Shown one piece after another: positions 7,052 through 16,150 of a stretch of DNA of 39,786 nt. Under the pieces are notes generated by a model. It was not told where the DNA came from and did not search any database. It saw only the letters and a program-made list of their open reading frames with translations. The stretch spans positions 82,266 to 122,051 of the forward strand of contig SCTS01000007.1 in NCBI GenBank assembly GCA_004322365.1, written 5' to 3'. Position 1 is the stretch's first letter, and each line of letters begins with the position of its first letter. This DNA comes from Patescibacteria group bacterium. GTDB lineage: Bacteria > Patescibacteriota > Minisyncoccia > Phycocordibacterales > Phycocordibacteraceae. Both the position numbers and the translations under genes were made by a program.

Positions 7052-7744
7052 CTATTTTTTCAACAAGAACGCCTCGAGTAGATCTCCTAAGTTTCCTCCA
7101 CCCATACGAGAGTGGTGCACCATACGCACCAACTCCCGAGAAACTTCTTCACATCCGGCTTCCCCTAACCGCGATGCCGCTTTTTTTGCTTTGGAATAAA
7201 CGAAGGGGTGAATCCCTGTTCCTGCAACGGTTTTTGTTTTGGAAGCCAGCACCATCGCTCGTGCTTGCGATGTAAGCGTCCCGTGGATCTGTTCCGGCGC
7301 TGAACCAGATTCTATGAGTCTCCGATACACGATCCATGAATTTTTCCTGTCCCCTATCGCGAATGCGTCAGTCAGTGCAAATGCATTTGGTGCTGGTTTT
7401 ATCAGCTGTTCTTTATAATCAAACTCTTCAACCTCTGCATTAGTCCTCAAGTTCTTAAGAACTTGAGGACTAATCTCTGGCTGAATAATAATCACCAATG
7501 CGTCGCCTTCGGCTAAATCTTTCGCATGCTCGGCTAGCAGGAGTTTTCCATCATCGTCCTCAAGAGGCCTATCGAGAAGTAGCGTTGTCTTTGGAGCAAA
7601 AAGTCCACGGGCACTACGGTATCGAAGTACGCTCGTAAATAGTTCTCCCCCTTCACCAAAGCGCACAAGTTCAGACCCTTCCGCGAGCTTCATCGCGCGT
7701 GCCTTTGCTTTGACTACATCAGACCCAAGAAGAATGTAGAGCAT
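7052..7744 (-). CDS. holA: DNA polymerase III delta subunit-like protein, short form
   Basis: Delta opens the beta clamp inside the clamp loader. The 230-residue protein starts with a reduced RecA-like part (MLYILLGSDVVKAKARAMKL, TLLLDRPLEDDDGKLLLAEH) and ends with the helical collar domain (AFALTDAFAIGDRKNSWIVYRRLIES and the segment that follows), which is what identifies it. Typical delta is about 340 residues, so this is a shortened version. A TACTCT -10 box ends 6 nt before the ATG. It is downstream of polA on the same strand but separated by 176 nt containing a strong palindrome, so it is probably a separate unit. Confidence 0.8.
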   Translation of the reverse strand: MLYILLGSDVVKAKARAMKLAEGSELVRFGEGGELFTSVLRYRSARGLFAPKTTLLLDRPLEDDDGKLLLAEHAKDLAEGDALVIIIQPEISPQVLKNLRTNAEVEEFDYKEQLIKPAPNAFALTDAFAIGDRKNSWIVYRRLIESGSAPEQIHGTLTSQARAMVLASKTKTVAGTGIHPFVYSKAKKAASRLGEAGCEEVSRELVRMVHHSRMGGGNLGDLLEAFLLKK

Positions 7745-7796
7745 TTTAATAGAGTACAGGTTTCGGGTTTCGGATTCCAGTTTTTCTTGTTTTTAA

Positions 7797-7838
7797 CTGT
7801 ATAGTATAACCTAACGATCGTTAAATTATACTATACAG
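7797..7838. repeat. Nested perfect palindromes, 42 bp
   Basis: Arms CTGTATAGTATA (7797-7808) and its exact complement (7827-7838) enclose two 3-nt spacers and an inner 12-bp palindrome TAACGATCGTTA (7812-7823). All share one centre of symmetry at 7817/7818. It lies between the polA stop and the holA promoter. It could be a double operator or a cruciform. No T-run follows on either strand, so it does not look like a simple terminator. Confidence 0.85.
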
Positions 7839-7920
7839 CTCTTTCCCCTTTATTTTTATTTGGTTTAAGAAAGTGAAAATCTAAAAATTAGATGCCCCTG
7901 TGGACCCGAAGGAGTGTCGC

Positions 7921-10347
7921 CTATACCCCTAGCTCTGTCATCTCTCCCCAATTAGGACCTGCCTCTCCAGAAACGAGAATGGGTATGCCTTTCATTTCAG
8001 ATGCAGGAATGACATTCTCCATTGCATGCCGTATTTCTTTTGCGACATCAGTAAGGATTGATTCTTTAACTTCAAAAATCAGTTCGTCATGAATCTGCAA
8101 CACAATCGCTGCGTCCGTGGCAAATTTTTCTTTGAGGACTTTAGCAATGCGCGCCATTGCAATCTTAATAATATCTGACTGCGTTCCCTGTAGTGGCGCG
8201 TTAATAGCCATGCGTTCTGCCATGGCGCGTACATACGGAATTTTTGAGCGGATGCCAGGGAAAAACCTACGGCGACCAAAATGAGTTGTGGTGTAGCCAA
8301 GTCGTGCAGCTGTTGCCCGTGTTTGCGTTAGGTATTCTGCAAGACCTGAAAATGTTTCAAAATAGCGATTATAAAATTCTTGCGCTTGCGCTCTGTCTCC
8401 ACCTAAATTTTCTCGAAGAGCATTCACCCCCATACCGTAGAGAATGCCGAAGTTAATAACTTTGGCACTTCGCCTCATATCATACGTAACCTCTTTTTGC
8501 GGAACACCGTACACTTCTGCCGCTACCGCAGAATGCACATCTTCACCTCGTTTAAAAATATCGATTAATTTTTCATCTCCTGAAAGAAACGCAGCGAGTC
8601 GAAGTTCTATTTGTGAGTAGTCGAACGCAGCAAGCACAAAACCCTTTGGCGCAATAAACCCTCGTCGAATGCGACGACCGAGTTCGCTCTTAACGGGGAT
8701 ATTTTGGAGGTTTGGATTATGCGATGAAATGCGCCCCGTTGTTGTCCCTGTTTGTATAAACGAAGTGTGGAGTCTATTGTCGCTGGCCAGAAGAGGTGGA
8801 ATTGCATCGATGTAGGTTGAAAGAAGTTTTTGGAGTTCTCGATGGGACAGTATGTGTTCAATGATTGGGTGCTCCCCTTTTAACTTCACAAGTTCGGACT
8901 CGCGTGTTGAGAGTTGCCCTGTGGCAGTTTTCTTTTGTCGTTTCCCAGCAATACCAATACCTAATTTTGTAAATAAAATTTCTCCGAGTTGCTTTGGAGA
9001 ATTAATATTAAATTCTTCCCCTGCTGCATCACAAATTTTCTTAGCAAGCGCATCTAATTCTTTGTGATATTCCTTTGAGAGATTCGCTAGATACTCCTTA
9101 TCCACCAAAACACCGTGCGCATTAATCGCTTCAATAACAGGAATGAGCGGTTTCTCAATATTTTCAAAAACCTCTTTCAATTCTTCTTTTTCTATCAGAG
9201 CAGTAAGTTTCGCGTGTGCCTCTGGTACTGTCTTTGATTTGGTGTTTGCAAGCACATCATCGAGCGTCGGATTCGTAATATCTGACTGCGTAAGCCACAG
9301 CATTATCTTCGCTTCCGCAAACAACTTCTTTTCTGCGTCAGGCACTGTTTCTATTGAGGATAGGGATTGTTGTCGGGGGGCATCACCTTCTTCCCCCGCA
9401 TCAGTCTTTGTATTTTTTTGTGGCTTTGATGAAAGAGCGCTCATTCTCGGCACCAAGGAACGAAATCCGAGGTCAGTGAAAAGGCTGGTGGCATGAGCAA
9501 CATCAAGTGTATCTGCAAATGATTTTTCCGGTTCCTTGAAAGCGACCGGCGCATCAGTGCGTATGGTCGCCAAAACTTTAGAAAATTCGGCTTCATCTTC
9601 ATGGTCACGGAGCAAATTAAGGTTACGGGGAGATATTCCAACTTCTTTCCATTTCTCCTCTGTCCATTTTTTATTATGTACCGCCTTATACACACCTTCC
9701 ATGGAATCAAATTCTTGTAGAAGCTTCGTTGCGGTCTTTTCGCCAATCCCAGGAATACCAATGATGTTGTCTGAGGGGTCACCGGCGAATCCTTTGTAGT
9801 CAGGGATTCGTACTGGCAAAAATCCATATCGAGCTAGTACGGCTTTCTCGTCATAAAGAATGGTGTCTTGAATACCTTTACGAAGCGTAAAAACCCGAAC
9901 ACGCTCATCATCAACTAACTGCAAGGTATCCATATCTCCTGAGGCGATGATGACATCAAAATTTTTCTTTGCATTTACAGCAATTGTGCCAATAACATCA
10001 TCAGCTTCAAACCCTGGCATTTCATAAATAGGAATACTAAAAGCTGACAAAATATCTCGTGAGCGATTAATTTGCGTTATGAGCGAATCATCAATTTGTG
10101 GTCGTTTTGCTTTATATTCTTTGTATACTTCGTGGCGATGTGTTGGCCCCGGTAAATCGTACGCTGCGACAACATGGTCAGGCTTTAAGTCCTTGATGAT
10201 TTTAATAAGCATCGCCGCAAGACCATACACCGCATTCACAGGCTCACCCGATGGAGATGTCATCTCAGGAATTGCATGATACGCACGATGAATAATCGCG
10301 TGCGTATCGAGGAGAATAAGGGTTTCTTTTTTCTTTTTTGAACTCAT
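7921..10347 (-). CDS. polA: DNA polymerase I without a proofreading domain
   Basis: The 808-residue protein has an N-terminal FEN-type 5' nuclease (LILLDTHAIIHRAYHA; acidic cluster ASGDMDTLQLV; helix-hairpin-helix GIPGIGEKTATKLL near 200) and a C-terminal A-family polymerase. Motif A is DYSQIELR at 576-583, motif B is RRSAKVINFGILYG at 625-638, and motif C is QIHDEL with catalytic D754. Only about 100 residues lie where the 3'-5' exonuclease would be, and its acidic motifs are not visible, so proofreading is probably absent. It fills gaps and removes RNA primers. Its ATG overlaps the tsaE stop (ATGA), so the two are translationally coupled. Confidence 0.97.
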   Translation of the reverse strand: MSSKKKKETLILLDTHAIIHRAYHAIPEMTSPSGEPVNAVYGLAAMLIKIIKDLKPDHVVAAYDLPGPTHRHEVYKEYKAKRPQIDDSLITQINRSRDILSAFSIPIYEMPGFEADDVIGTIAVNAKKNFDVIIASGDMDTLQLVDDERVRVFTLRKGIQDTILYDEKAVLARYGFLPVRIPDYKGFAGDPSDNIIGIPGIGEKTATKLLQEFDSMEGVYKAVHNKKWTEEKWKEVGISPRNLNLLRDHEDEAEFSKVLATIRTDAPVAFKEPEKSFADTLDVAHATSLFTDLGFRSLVPRMSALSSKPQKNTKTDAGEEGDAPRQQSLSSIETVPDAEKKLFAEAKIMLWLTQSDITNPTLDDVLANTKSKTVPEAHAKLTALIEKEELKEVFENIEKPLIPVIEAINAHGVLVDKEYLANLSKEYHKELDALAKKICDAAGEEFNINSPKQLGEILFTKLGIGIAGKRQKKTATGQLSTRESELVKLKGEHPIIEHILSHRELQKLLSTYIDAIPPLLASDNRLHTSFIQTGTTTGRISSHNPNLQNIPVKSELGRRIRRGFIAPKGFVLAAFDYSQIELRLAAFLSGDEKLIDIFKRGEDVHSAVAAEVYGVPQKEVTYDMRRSAKVINFGILYGMGVNALRENLGGDRAQAQEFYNRYFETFSGLAEYLTQTRATAARLGYTTTHFGRRRFFPGIRSKIPYVRAMAERMAINAPLQGTQSDIIKIAMARIAKVLKEKFATDAAIVLQIHDELIFEVKESILTDVAKEIRHAMENVIPASEMKGIPILVSGEAGPNWGEMTELGV

Positions 10348-10775
10348 GCTTTTTTTTCTTCAATATTCCTAACGTTTTCGCCTATTACGGTAAAATTCAA
10401 AGTGTGTGTCCCTGTAGGTATTCCTCCTGGAGCTCTATCAACCCACTCTACGAGAACCAAATTTTTCGGATCATTCAAAAAATCTTTCCACCCAATGGTG
10501 TCGGATTCCCCACTTAGAAGACGGTATGCATCGATATGCACAAGACGCTCGAAAGGCTGGTGATTGATTGTATATGTTTGAGCAATAACAAAAGTTGGGC
10601 TTGTTACACTCCGAGCGATACCAAGTAGTTTGGCAACTTCTTGTACAAACGCCGTTTTACCCGCACCAAGTTCTCCCAAAAGCCCCACAACATAAGCCTT
10701 TGTTCCGAGCTCTTTTGGCAAACTCTCTACAAACTGCTTTGCATAAGCTGGTAATTCTTCCAATGCTACTTTCAT
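10344..10775 (-). CDS. tsaE: tRNA threonylcarbamoyladenosine biosynthesis ATPase TsaE
   Basis: TsaE works with TsaB and TsaD to make t6A37 on ANN-decoding tRNAs. The P-loop GELGAGKTAF, the switch-like SPTFVIAQTY, HIDAYRL and LVEWVD are all family landmarks. I choose the ATG at 10775 (143 residues). A GTG start at 10832 would place the N-terminus inside a heptad repeat array and upstream of a TATACT box at about 10792 to 10787. The stop overlaps the polA start by 4 nt, so it heads a tsaE-polA operon. Confidence 0.92.
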   Translation of the reverse strand: MKVALEELPAYAKQFVESLPKELGTKAYVVGLLGELGAGKTAFVQEVAKLLGIARSVTSPTFVIAQTYTINHQPFERLVHIDAYRLLSGESDTIGWKDFLNDPKNLVLVEWVDRAPGGIPTGTHTLNFTVIGENVRNIEEKKA

Positions 10776-10821
10776 ATTTCTTATATCAGTATAGTGCGGT
10801 TTCTTAGATGTTCCCAAACTA

Positions 10822-10855
10822 ACCCCTAGCACCTAGAACCTAAAACCTAGCTTTA
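10822..10855. repeat. Degenerate 7-bp tandem repeat array
   Basis: Consecutive heptamers of the type ACCTAGA, ACCTAAA, ACCTAGC fill the divergent region between tsaE and pilB. The array ends 3 nt before the pilB -10 box. Confidence 0.75.
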
Positions 10856-10870
10856 AGGTACTATTGCTCT

Positions 10871-12544
10871 ATGGCACAAACTGACGACACCGATAATCGA
10901 CTTAAAGAGCTCCAACTTCGAGAAGAAGAGGAGCTCGCCCTCATCCTCTCGCACAGGTATAACATTCGATATCTCGACCTGACGCGCGTCTCAATTAATT
11001 CTGACGCACTCCGACTCATAGAAGAACCTGTAGCTCGTCTCGCTGAAATCGCAGGCTTTGACATTGTAGGTAAAAAACTAACCATCGCTGTTCGCTCACC
11101 ACAACATCCTAAATTGCCTGCAATCCTTGAAGACTTAGAGAAGCGCGGATACACAGTAGAACAGGTGTTGGTATCGCGCGCATCCTTAGCGAGAGCTTGG
11201 GAGCACTACAAAGATCTTTCATTTGCCGTTGAATCAAAGCAGGGCGTTTTAGATGTCTCCCCAACGGAGCTGAAAAAAGTACTTGAAAGTATTCATACGA
11301 TTGAGGATATCCAAAAAGCAGTCGCCAGTGTTACTGAAATGAAACGAGCCTACCGTGTTTCAAAAATTCTGGAAGTAGTACTCGCCGGAGCATTTGCAGT
11401 TGACGCATCGGACATTCACATCGAACCTGAACAAAATCAGGTGCGCTTGCGCTATCGCCTTGACGGTGTGTTGCATGATGTCATTAACTTTGACCTCGAT
11501 ACAGCAAATCTTCTCTTGTCACGACTAAAACTTCTTTCTGGTCTTAAACTGAATCTAAAAAATCGTCCACAGGATGGCAGATTCAGCCTTGTTATGGATG
11601 CAAAAGAGATTGAGATTCGTGCTTCCGTTATTCCTGGTGCGTACGGTGAGACTGTCGTGATGCGCCTCTTAAATCCCGACACCATTTCCGTTCCATTTGA
11701 AGCTTTGGGTATGGAGCCAAAATTGCGAGCACTTATTGAGCGCGAAATTGGTAATCCAAATGGCATGCTTTTAAATACAGGACCTACAGGAAGCGGTAAA
11801 ACAACCACGCTGTATGCGTGCATGAAAAAAATTAATTCTTCAGAAATTAAAATTATTACCATTGAAGACCCTGTGGAATACCATGTTGCCGGATTGGTGC
11901 AGACACAGGTGGATGAAAAAAACTACACATTCCTTCAAGGGCTCCGCTCCGCACTCCGTCAAGATCCCGATGTCATCATGATCGGAGAAATCCGCGATGA
12001 AGAAGTCGCAAAAACGGCAATCGACGCGGCGCTTACGGGACACTTCGTATTTTCAACACTCCATACCAACGATGCTGCAGGGTCCTTCCCTCGACTTGTT
12101 GATCTTGGTGTGGATCCAAAAGTATTTGGTTCCGCAATCAATATCGCCATGGCACAGCGCTTAGTAAGAGTCTTATGTAAGCAATGCAAAAAAGAAGTCC
12201 CTCTTGAAGGTAAGAACAAAGAGCGTGTTGATAAAGTGCTCGCAGGTCTTCGAGATAAGACGGCCATCCCCGCTGACATTTCCAAAGTATTTGAGCCTGC
12301 TGGGTGCTCTGTCTGCAACAACACTGGATTCAAGGGCCGTATTGGTGTTTTTGAGGCAGTCGTTATTGATAGCGAGATGGATGCACTTCTTCGCACTTCC
12401 CCTTCAGAACATGAAATACAGGCACTCCAGCATAAAAAAGAAATACTAACGATGGTTGAGGACGGCATCATGAAAGTCTTAACTGGAGTTACTTCACTTG
12501 ATGAACTAAATCGGGTTGTCTTAATCGAAGAAACACTCAAATAA
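10871..12544 (+). CDS. pilB: PilB/GspE-type secretion ATPase
   Basis: This cytoplasmic hexameric ATPase powers type IV pilus or type II secretion assembly. The 557-residue protein has an MshEN-like N-terminal domain, SDIHIEPEQNQVRLRYRLDG, Walker A GPTGSGKTT at 304-312, the Asp box TIEDPVEY, Walker B DVIMIGEIRD at 367-376, the His box STLHTNDAAGSFPRL, and the zinc tetracysteine C436, C439, C479, C482. All motifs are intact. A TACTAT -10 box (10859-10864) ends 6 nt before the start. No other pilus gene is adjacent, so the rest of the pilus must be encoded elsewhere. It is distinct from the VirB4-type ATPase at 26874. Confidence 0.95.
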   Translation: MAQTDDTDNRLKELQLREEEELALILSHRYNIRYLDLTRVSINSDALRLIEEPVARLAEIAGFDIVGKKLTIAVRSPQHPKLPAILEDLEKRGYTVEQVLVSRASLARAWEHYKDLSFAVESKQGVLDVSPTELKKVLESIHTIEDIQKAVASVTEMKRAYRVSKILEVVLAGAFAVDASDIHIEPEQNQVRLRYRLDGVLHDVINFDLDTANLLLSRLKLLSGLKLNLKNRPQDGRFSLVMDAKEIEIRASVIPGAYGETVVMRLLNPDTISVPFEALGMEPKLRALIEREIGNPNGMLLNTGPTGSGKTTTLYACMKKINSSEIKIITIEDPVEYHVAGLVQTQVDEKNYTFLQGLRSALRQDPDVIMIGEIRDEEVAKTAIDAALTGHFVFSTLHTNDAAGSFPRLVDLGVDPKVFGSAINIAMAQRLVRVLCKQCKKEVPLEGKNKERVDKVLAGLRDKTAIPADISKVFEPAGCSVCNNTGFKGRIGVFEAVVIDSEMDALLRTSPSEHEIQALQHKKEILTMVEDGIMKVLTGVTSLDELNRVVLIEETLK

Positions 12545-12550
12545 ACAAAA

Positions 12551-12576
12551 AACCCGAGGATGACCTCGGGTTTTTT
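12551..12576 (+). terminator. Rho-independent terminator after pilB
   Basis: CCCGAGG pairs with CCTCGGG around ATGA, followed by six T residues. Confidence 0.9.
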
Positions 12577-12594
12577 GTTTCGTGCCAAAATAAA

Positions 12595-12732
12595 AAATCG
12601 CACCCCTCTAAACAACGCTTGCAGTGAAGGTGGAACAAATGATGAGGAGACTCCCAGAGAATAACCGAGGTCAGACTTCCAGCAGATCCTTACAATGATG
12701 CCACGGCGTTGCTTAGATGGGCACGATTTTTT
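12595..12732 (+). ncRNA. Candidate structured RNA of about 138 nt, family unknown
   Basis: Between the pilB terminator and ruvB there is no ORF, but the ends pair strongly. CTAAACAACGC near 12607-12617 pairs with GCGTTGCTTAG near 12706-12716 (one mismatch). An outer AATCG/CGATT helix ends in a six-T run, which would serve as a terminator on the plus strand. The interior holds GGTCAG and AGCAG segments 6 nt apart, which faintly recall the SRP RNA core, but the usual GGAA tetraloop region is missing. The rod shape would also fit a 6S-like RNA. The minus strand can fold the same way, so the direction is uncertain. Confidence 0.45.
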
Positions 12733-12785
12733 AGAATAAAACCCCTTTCGGGGTTACAATGGTACGATAGCATACGCTTTTATAT

Positions 12786-13817
12786 ATGTCAAGTACTCAA
12801 TCAAAGAAGATTCATTCTGAGGAAGAGGGGCCAAAAGAAGCTGGGGAACGCGTCCTAGACCAAACTCTACGACCGGAGGCTTGGGAGGAATACGTGGGAC
12901 AAGAAAATGTAAAGGAAAACCTCCGCGTACTTATAGCAGCTGCGAGAGAAAGAAACCATGCGCCTGAACACACACTCCTCTATGGTCCTCCTGGGCTTGG
13001 GAAAACAACCCTGGCACACCTTGTGGCGAAAGAGCTTGGTGCAAACATGCGAGCAACGGCAGGGCCTGTTATTGAGCGCGTAGGTGACCTCGCTGCAATT
13101 CTCACCAACTTAGAGCCTGGGGATGTATTGTTTATCGATGAGATACACAGGCTCAATAAAACAATCGAGGAAGTTCTCTACCCCGCCATGGAAGCTGGGA
13201 AGCTGGATATCATTATCGGTAAAGGTCCGTCAGCTCGCACTATTGAGCTAGCACTTCCCTCTTTCACACTCGTTGGTGCAACGACACGCATAGGACTTAT
13301 TTCTGCACCACTTCGTTCTCGTTTTTCAGGCGGAGTATTCCAACTTGATTTTTATTCTGAAAAAGAAATTGAACGAATTCTTGCTCGTTCTGCAAAAATT
13401 CTTGGCATTGAAGCCGATGTCGATGCTCTTCAAGAGATTGCAAAACGCTCTAGAAAAACTCCACGTACTGCAAACTACCTTCTAAAACGCTCCCGTGATG
13501 TTGCACAGCTCGACCGCACAACACTCTCAAAAGTAGCGGCAGAAAAAGCACTCGCCATGATTGGCATAGACACAGCTGGACTTACTCCGTCAGACAGGCG
13601 CATTCTTGAGGCGCTCATAACAAAATTCGCAGGGGGTCCCGTGGGTGTAAAAACTCTTGCAGCTGCTGCAGCCGAAGACGAACAAACTATTGAGGATGTC
13701 TATGAGCCGTATTTAATGCAGGAAGGATTTTTGGAACGCACTCCGCGAGGTCGCATCGTTACAGCTCGCGCACGCGAGCATTTAGGAAAACAAGGTGTAC
13801 AAAAAAAACTTATATGA
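12786..13817 (+). CDS. ruvB: Holliday junction helicase motor RuvB
   Basis: RuvB is the hexameric AAA+ motor for branch migration with RuvA. The 343-residue protein shows Walker [10 protein letters not shown] at 67-75, Walker [12 protein letters not shown] from 113, sensor 1 [17 protein letters not shown], and a C-terminal winged helix ([19 protein letters not shown] and after). The length is normal. Unlike most plus-strand genes here it has a possible short leader: TACAAT at 12755-12760 or TACGAT at 12763-12768 lies 17-25 nt before the ATG. Its TGA overlaps the ATG of the MazG-like gene. Confidence 0.97.
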   Translation: MSSTQSKKIHSEEEGPKEAGERVLDQTLRPEAWEEYVGQENVKENLRVLIAAARERNHAPEHTLLYGPPGLGKTTLAHLVAKELGANMRATAGPVIERVGDLAAILTNLEPGDVLFIDEIHRLNKTIEEVLYPAMEAGKLDIIIGKGPSARTIELALPSFTLVGATTRIGLISAPLRSRFSGGVFQLDFYSEKEIERILARSAKILGIEADVDALQEIAKRSRKTPRTANYLLKRSRDVAQLDRTTLSKVAAEKALAMIGIDTAGLTPSDRRILEALITKFAGGPVGVKTLAAAAAEDEQTIEDVYEPYLMQEGFLERTPRGRIVTARAREHLGKQGVQKKLI

Positions 13818-14149
13818 CATTACTCTCCGACACATTGAAAGCGTGGGTAACAAAACAAGAGTCGATTATTTGGCAGACTCAAAAGAAAGAGCGGGGTGAC
13901 GCGTCTCACTTACTCGCCTACACCGTTAAACTTGGCGAGGAAGTTGGCGAACTTGCGGAACAAGTACTTGCTCGTTTTGGATATCAACGCAAATCAAAAA
14001 TAATGGCAGCTGGAAATGATGAGCTTGCTGACGAGTGTGCGGACGTGATTATCGTCTCACTCTTTCTTGCAGAAGCAGCTGGCATTGATATAGAAAAAGC
14101 ACTGACACGAAAAATGGAGAAATTGGAAGTCCGTAATAAAGAAAAGTAA
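13814..14149 (+). CDS. MazG-like nucleotide pyrophosphohydrolase
   Basis: The 111-residue all-helical protein carries the MazG metal-binding pattern: [14 protein letters not shown] (EExxE) followed by [22 protein letters not shown] (ExxD). MazG-type enzymes remove pyrophosphate from non-canonical or excess NTPs. It is inserted between ruvB (4-nt overlap) and ruvC (5-nt gap), so it is translated with the recombination genes. A nucleotide-hygiene role alongside repair is plausible (inference). Confidence 0.85.
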   Translation: MTLLSDTLKAWVTKQESIIWQTQKKERGDASHLLAYTVKLGEEVGELAEQVLARFGYQRKSKIMAAGNDELADECADVIIVSLFLAEAAGIDIEKALTRKMEKLEVRNKEK

Positions 14150-14154
14150 TAAAA

Positions 14155-14667
14155 ATGCCCTCTCTGAAAGCTGAAACCGGAAAAACAAAACCTACTGTCA
14201 TCGCTGTCGACCCTGGGTACGACAGAGTGGGCATTGCCGTGATGGAAGGAACTGCTCTTATTTTTTCTGAATGCTTTATTCCTCCTAAGGGAGCTGTCCC
14301 CATTCGCCTTGGTGCAGTATTCCAGCACCTTGGAAAAACAATAAAAAAATACAAACCCGATGCACTGGCGATAGAAACACTCTTCTTTACAAAAAATCAG
14401 AAGACGGCAATCCATGTTGCAGAAGCACGTGGAGTTATAACTCTTGCGGGAGTTGAGGCCGGTATTGAGGTTTATGAATATTCTCCTCAGGAAGTGAAAA
14501 TTGCAGTGACAGGCTCAGGAAGTGCAGACAAAAAGAGTGTTATGCGGATGGTAAACATGTTGATTCCCATGGGAAACATGAAGCGTCACGACGATGAATA
14601 TGACGCCATAGCACTTGCAATAGCCCATCAATCAAGCTCTAAATTCAGACAAACGCGAAATATATAG
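14155..14667 (+). CDS. ruvC: Holliday junction resolvase RuvC
   Basis: RuvC nicks Holliday junctions symmetrically. The RNase H-fold catalytic acids are visible: D19 in IAVDPGYDRVG, E74 in AIETLFFTKNQKTA, and D147/D150 in RHDDEYDAIALAIAH. The 170-residue length is normal, with a short extra N-terminus (MPSLKAETGKTKP). It completes the RuvABC set found in this window and is last in the ruvB-mazG-like-ruvC operon. Confidence 0.95.
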   Translation: MPSLKAETGKTKPTVIAVDPGYDRVGIAVMEGTALIFSECFIPPKGAVPIRLGAVFQHLGKTIKKYKPDALAIETLFFTKNQKTAIHVAEARGVITLAGVEAGIEVYEYSPQEVKIAVTGSGSADKKSVMRMVNMLIPMGNMKRHDDEYDAIALAIAHQSSSKFRQTRNI

Positions 14668-14763
14668 AGCAGTGCAGAAGCCTGTTATCCACACGCCTCT
14701 GACGCATCGCTTGCCAATAGGTAGCATTTTGATACAAATAGGGCGTTAGAAGCTATATCCAAT

Positions 14764-14907
14764 ATGAGTAACGACCCAAAAAAACACAAAGGATTTGAAG
14801 ACGAGGAAGACGCAGATGCGCCGGTGGTTCCTCCCGTTGATGAGGAAGACATGCCTGACGAGGAAGAAGATGCCGACCCGTTTAGTGATGATGATGACAT
14901 GATGTAA
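14764..14907 (+). CDS. Very acidic 47-residue protein
   Basis: I translate a 47-codon ORF: a basic start (MSNDPKKHKGF) followed by a long run of Asp and Glu broken by Pro and Val, ending in DDDDMM. It has its own possible promoter (TTGATA at about 14732, TATATC just before the ATG) and is followed at once by a strong terminator, which supports a real gene. No family is recognised. A disordered, highly negative tail could act as a DNA mimic or a chaperone-like partner, but nothing in the sequence proves it. Confidence 0.6.
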   Translation: MSNDPKKHKGFEDEEDADAPVVPPVDEEDMPDEEEDADPFSDDDDMM

Positions 14908-14910
14908 ATA

Positions 14911-14944
14911 ATAAAAAACCTCGCGAGCGCGAGGTTTTTTATTA
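14911..14944. terminator. Bidirectional terminator
   Basis: AAAAAACCTCGC pairs with GCGAGGTTTTTT around GAGC. It serves the acidic-protein gene on the plus strand and tyrS, whose stop it touches, on the minus strand. Confidence 0.9.
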
Positions 14945-16150
14945 TTTATTTTTTATCATTTTGGCAATTCTGCGCTTACCAATTCGTAAGATTTCACCCT
15001 CAACAGGTTCGTTATTCATATCAGCAATCGCTTCCCCTGTCGTAACTGAGGTTACTGCTCCGGCAGAAACCAATCGGCGTAGTTCTGTTCTAGAAGCAAC
15101 AAGGCCTGCGTGTACCAATGCATCCGCATATGTTTGCCCTTCACTGAATAATGCTGGTGTGGCATCCTCTTCAGAAATCTCACCTTTTGAAAAAACGGAA
15201 ACGAATCGCTCCCCTGCTTTTTTACTTTCGACATCACCGTGATACATACGAACAATTTCTAACGCCAGATCAAACTTTGAGTCTCGAGGGCTTTTTGTGA
15301 GAATATTCTTCACTACATTTAACGGTACTCGTGTGCAGTGAACGAAATATGTTTCGATGAGCGAATCAGGAATACTCATTACTTTCCCAAACATATCTTG
15401 AGGTGCATCATTAAGATTAATGGTGTTTCCCCAGCTTGAACTCATCTTTCTTCCATCAGTACCCAAAATGAGCTCGCTCATCACAATGTGTTGCGGAGAT
15501 TGGCCTGCCTTTCCTTGGAGTACTCTGCCTGCAAGCAAATTAAACCTCTGGTCTGTTCCACCAAGCTCTACATCTGCCTTTATGGCAACGCTGTCATACC
15601 CTTGCATTAAAGGGTAGAGCACCTCTCGCAGGGAAACCCTTTTGCCTCCATCCAAGCGGCGCTTAATATTGTCTCGAGATATGAAATCGGCTACAGAAAA
15701 CGCATCAGCTTGATCGCCAATAGCAGAGTAGTCTAACTTCAAAAGCCACTCAGAATTTCTCCGTACCTCCAAAAGATTTGGGTCAAGAATTTTTTTGGCT
15801 TGAGAAACATACTCTGTGAGATTTTTTTCAACATCAGCTCGACTGAGCATTGGGCGTTCACTTTCTTTGTCCGAAGTATCACCTATTACACCCGTTGCAT
15901 CTCCAATAATAAAAACCACCGTGTGCCCTAAATTTTGAAAATCTCGAAGCTTAAGAAGTGCCACCGCGCGTCCAATGTGAATATTTGGGCTTGTAGGGTC
16001 TATTCCGAGCTTGATACGCAGTCGCTCTCCTAACAATAGAAGTTTTCGGAGTGATTCGTCTGAAGGAATTATTTCAACAACACTCCTCGTCAAAAGAGTT
16101 TCTATCTTTTCAGGATCAGTGTTAACTGAGGCTTTGATTTTAAAAAACAT
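14942..16150 (-). CDS. tyrS: Tyrosyl-tRNA synthetase
   Basis: This enzyme charges tRNA-Tyr. The class I signatures are present: the HIGH equivalent HIGR in PTSPNIHIGRAVALLKL, KMSSS in GRKMSSSWGNTI, and GYDSVAIKADVELGGTDQRFN around the tyrosine site. A C-terminal S4 RNA-binding domain (SRTELRRLVSAGAV) follows. I start it at the ATG at 16150 (402 residues) because a TAGAGT -10 box ends 7 nt upstream. A start at 16255 would add 35 residues with no family similarity. Confidence 0.95.
   Translation of the reverse strand: MFFKIKASVNTDPEKIETLLTRSVVEIIPSDESLRKLLLLGERLRIKLGIDPTSPNIHIGRAVALLKLRDFQNLGHTVVFIIGDATGVIGDTSDKESERPMLSRADVEKNLTEYVSQAKKILDPNLLEVRRNSEWLLKLDYSAIGDQADAFSVADFISRDNIKRRLDGGKRVSLREVLYPLMQGYDSVAIKADVELGGTDQRFNLLAGRVLQGKAGQSPQHIVMSELILGTDGRKMSSSWGNTINLNDAPQDMFGKVMSIPDSLIETYFVHCTRVPLNVVKNILTKSPRDSKFDLALEIVRMYHGDVESKKAGERFVSVFSKGEISEEDATPALFSEGQTYADALVHAGLVASRTELRRLVSAGAVTSVTTGEAIADMNNEPVEGEILRIGKRRIAKMIKNK

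Noticed and set aside
10776-10832. Extended N-terminus of TsaE from a GTG at 10832
   Set aside because: The extra residues are translated heptad repeat and promoter DNA; the ATG at 10775 fits the family start.
12595-12732. Firm call as SRP RNA
   Set aside because: GGTCAG and AGCAG are only 6 nt apart and the GGAA tetraloop stem is missing, so I left the family open.
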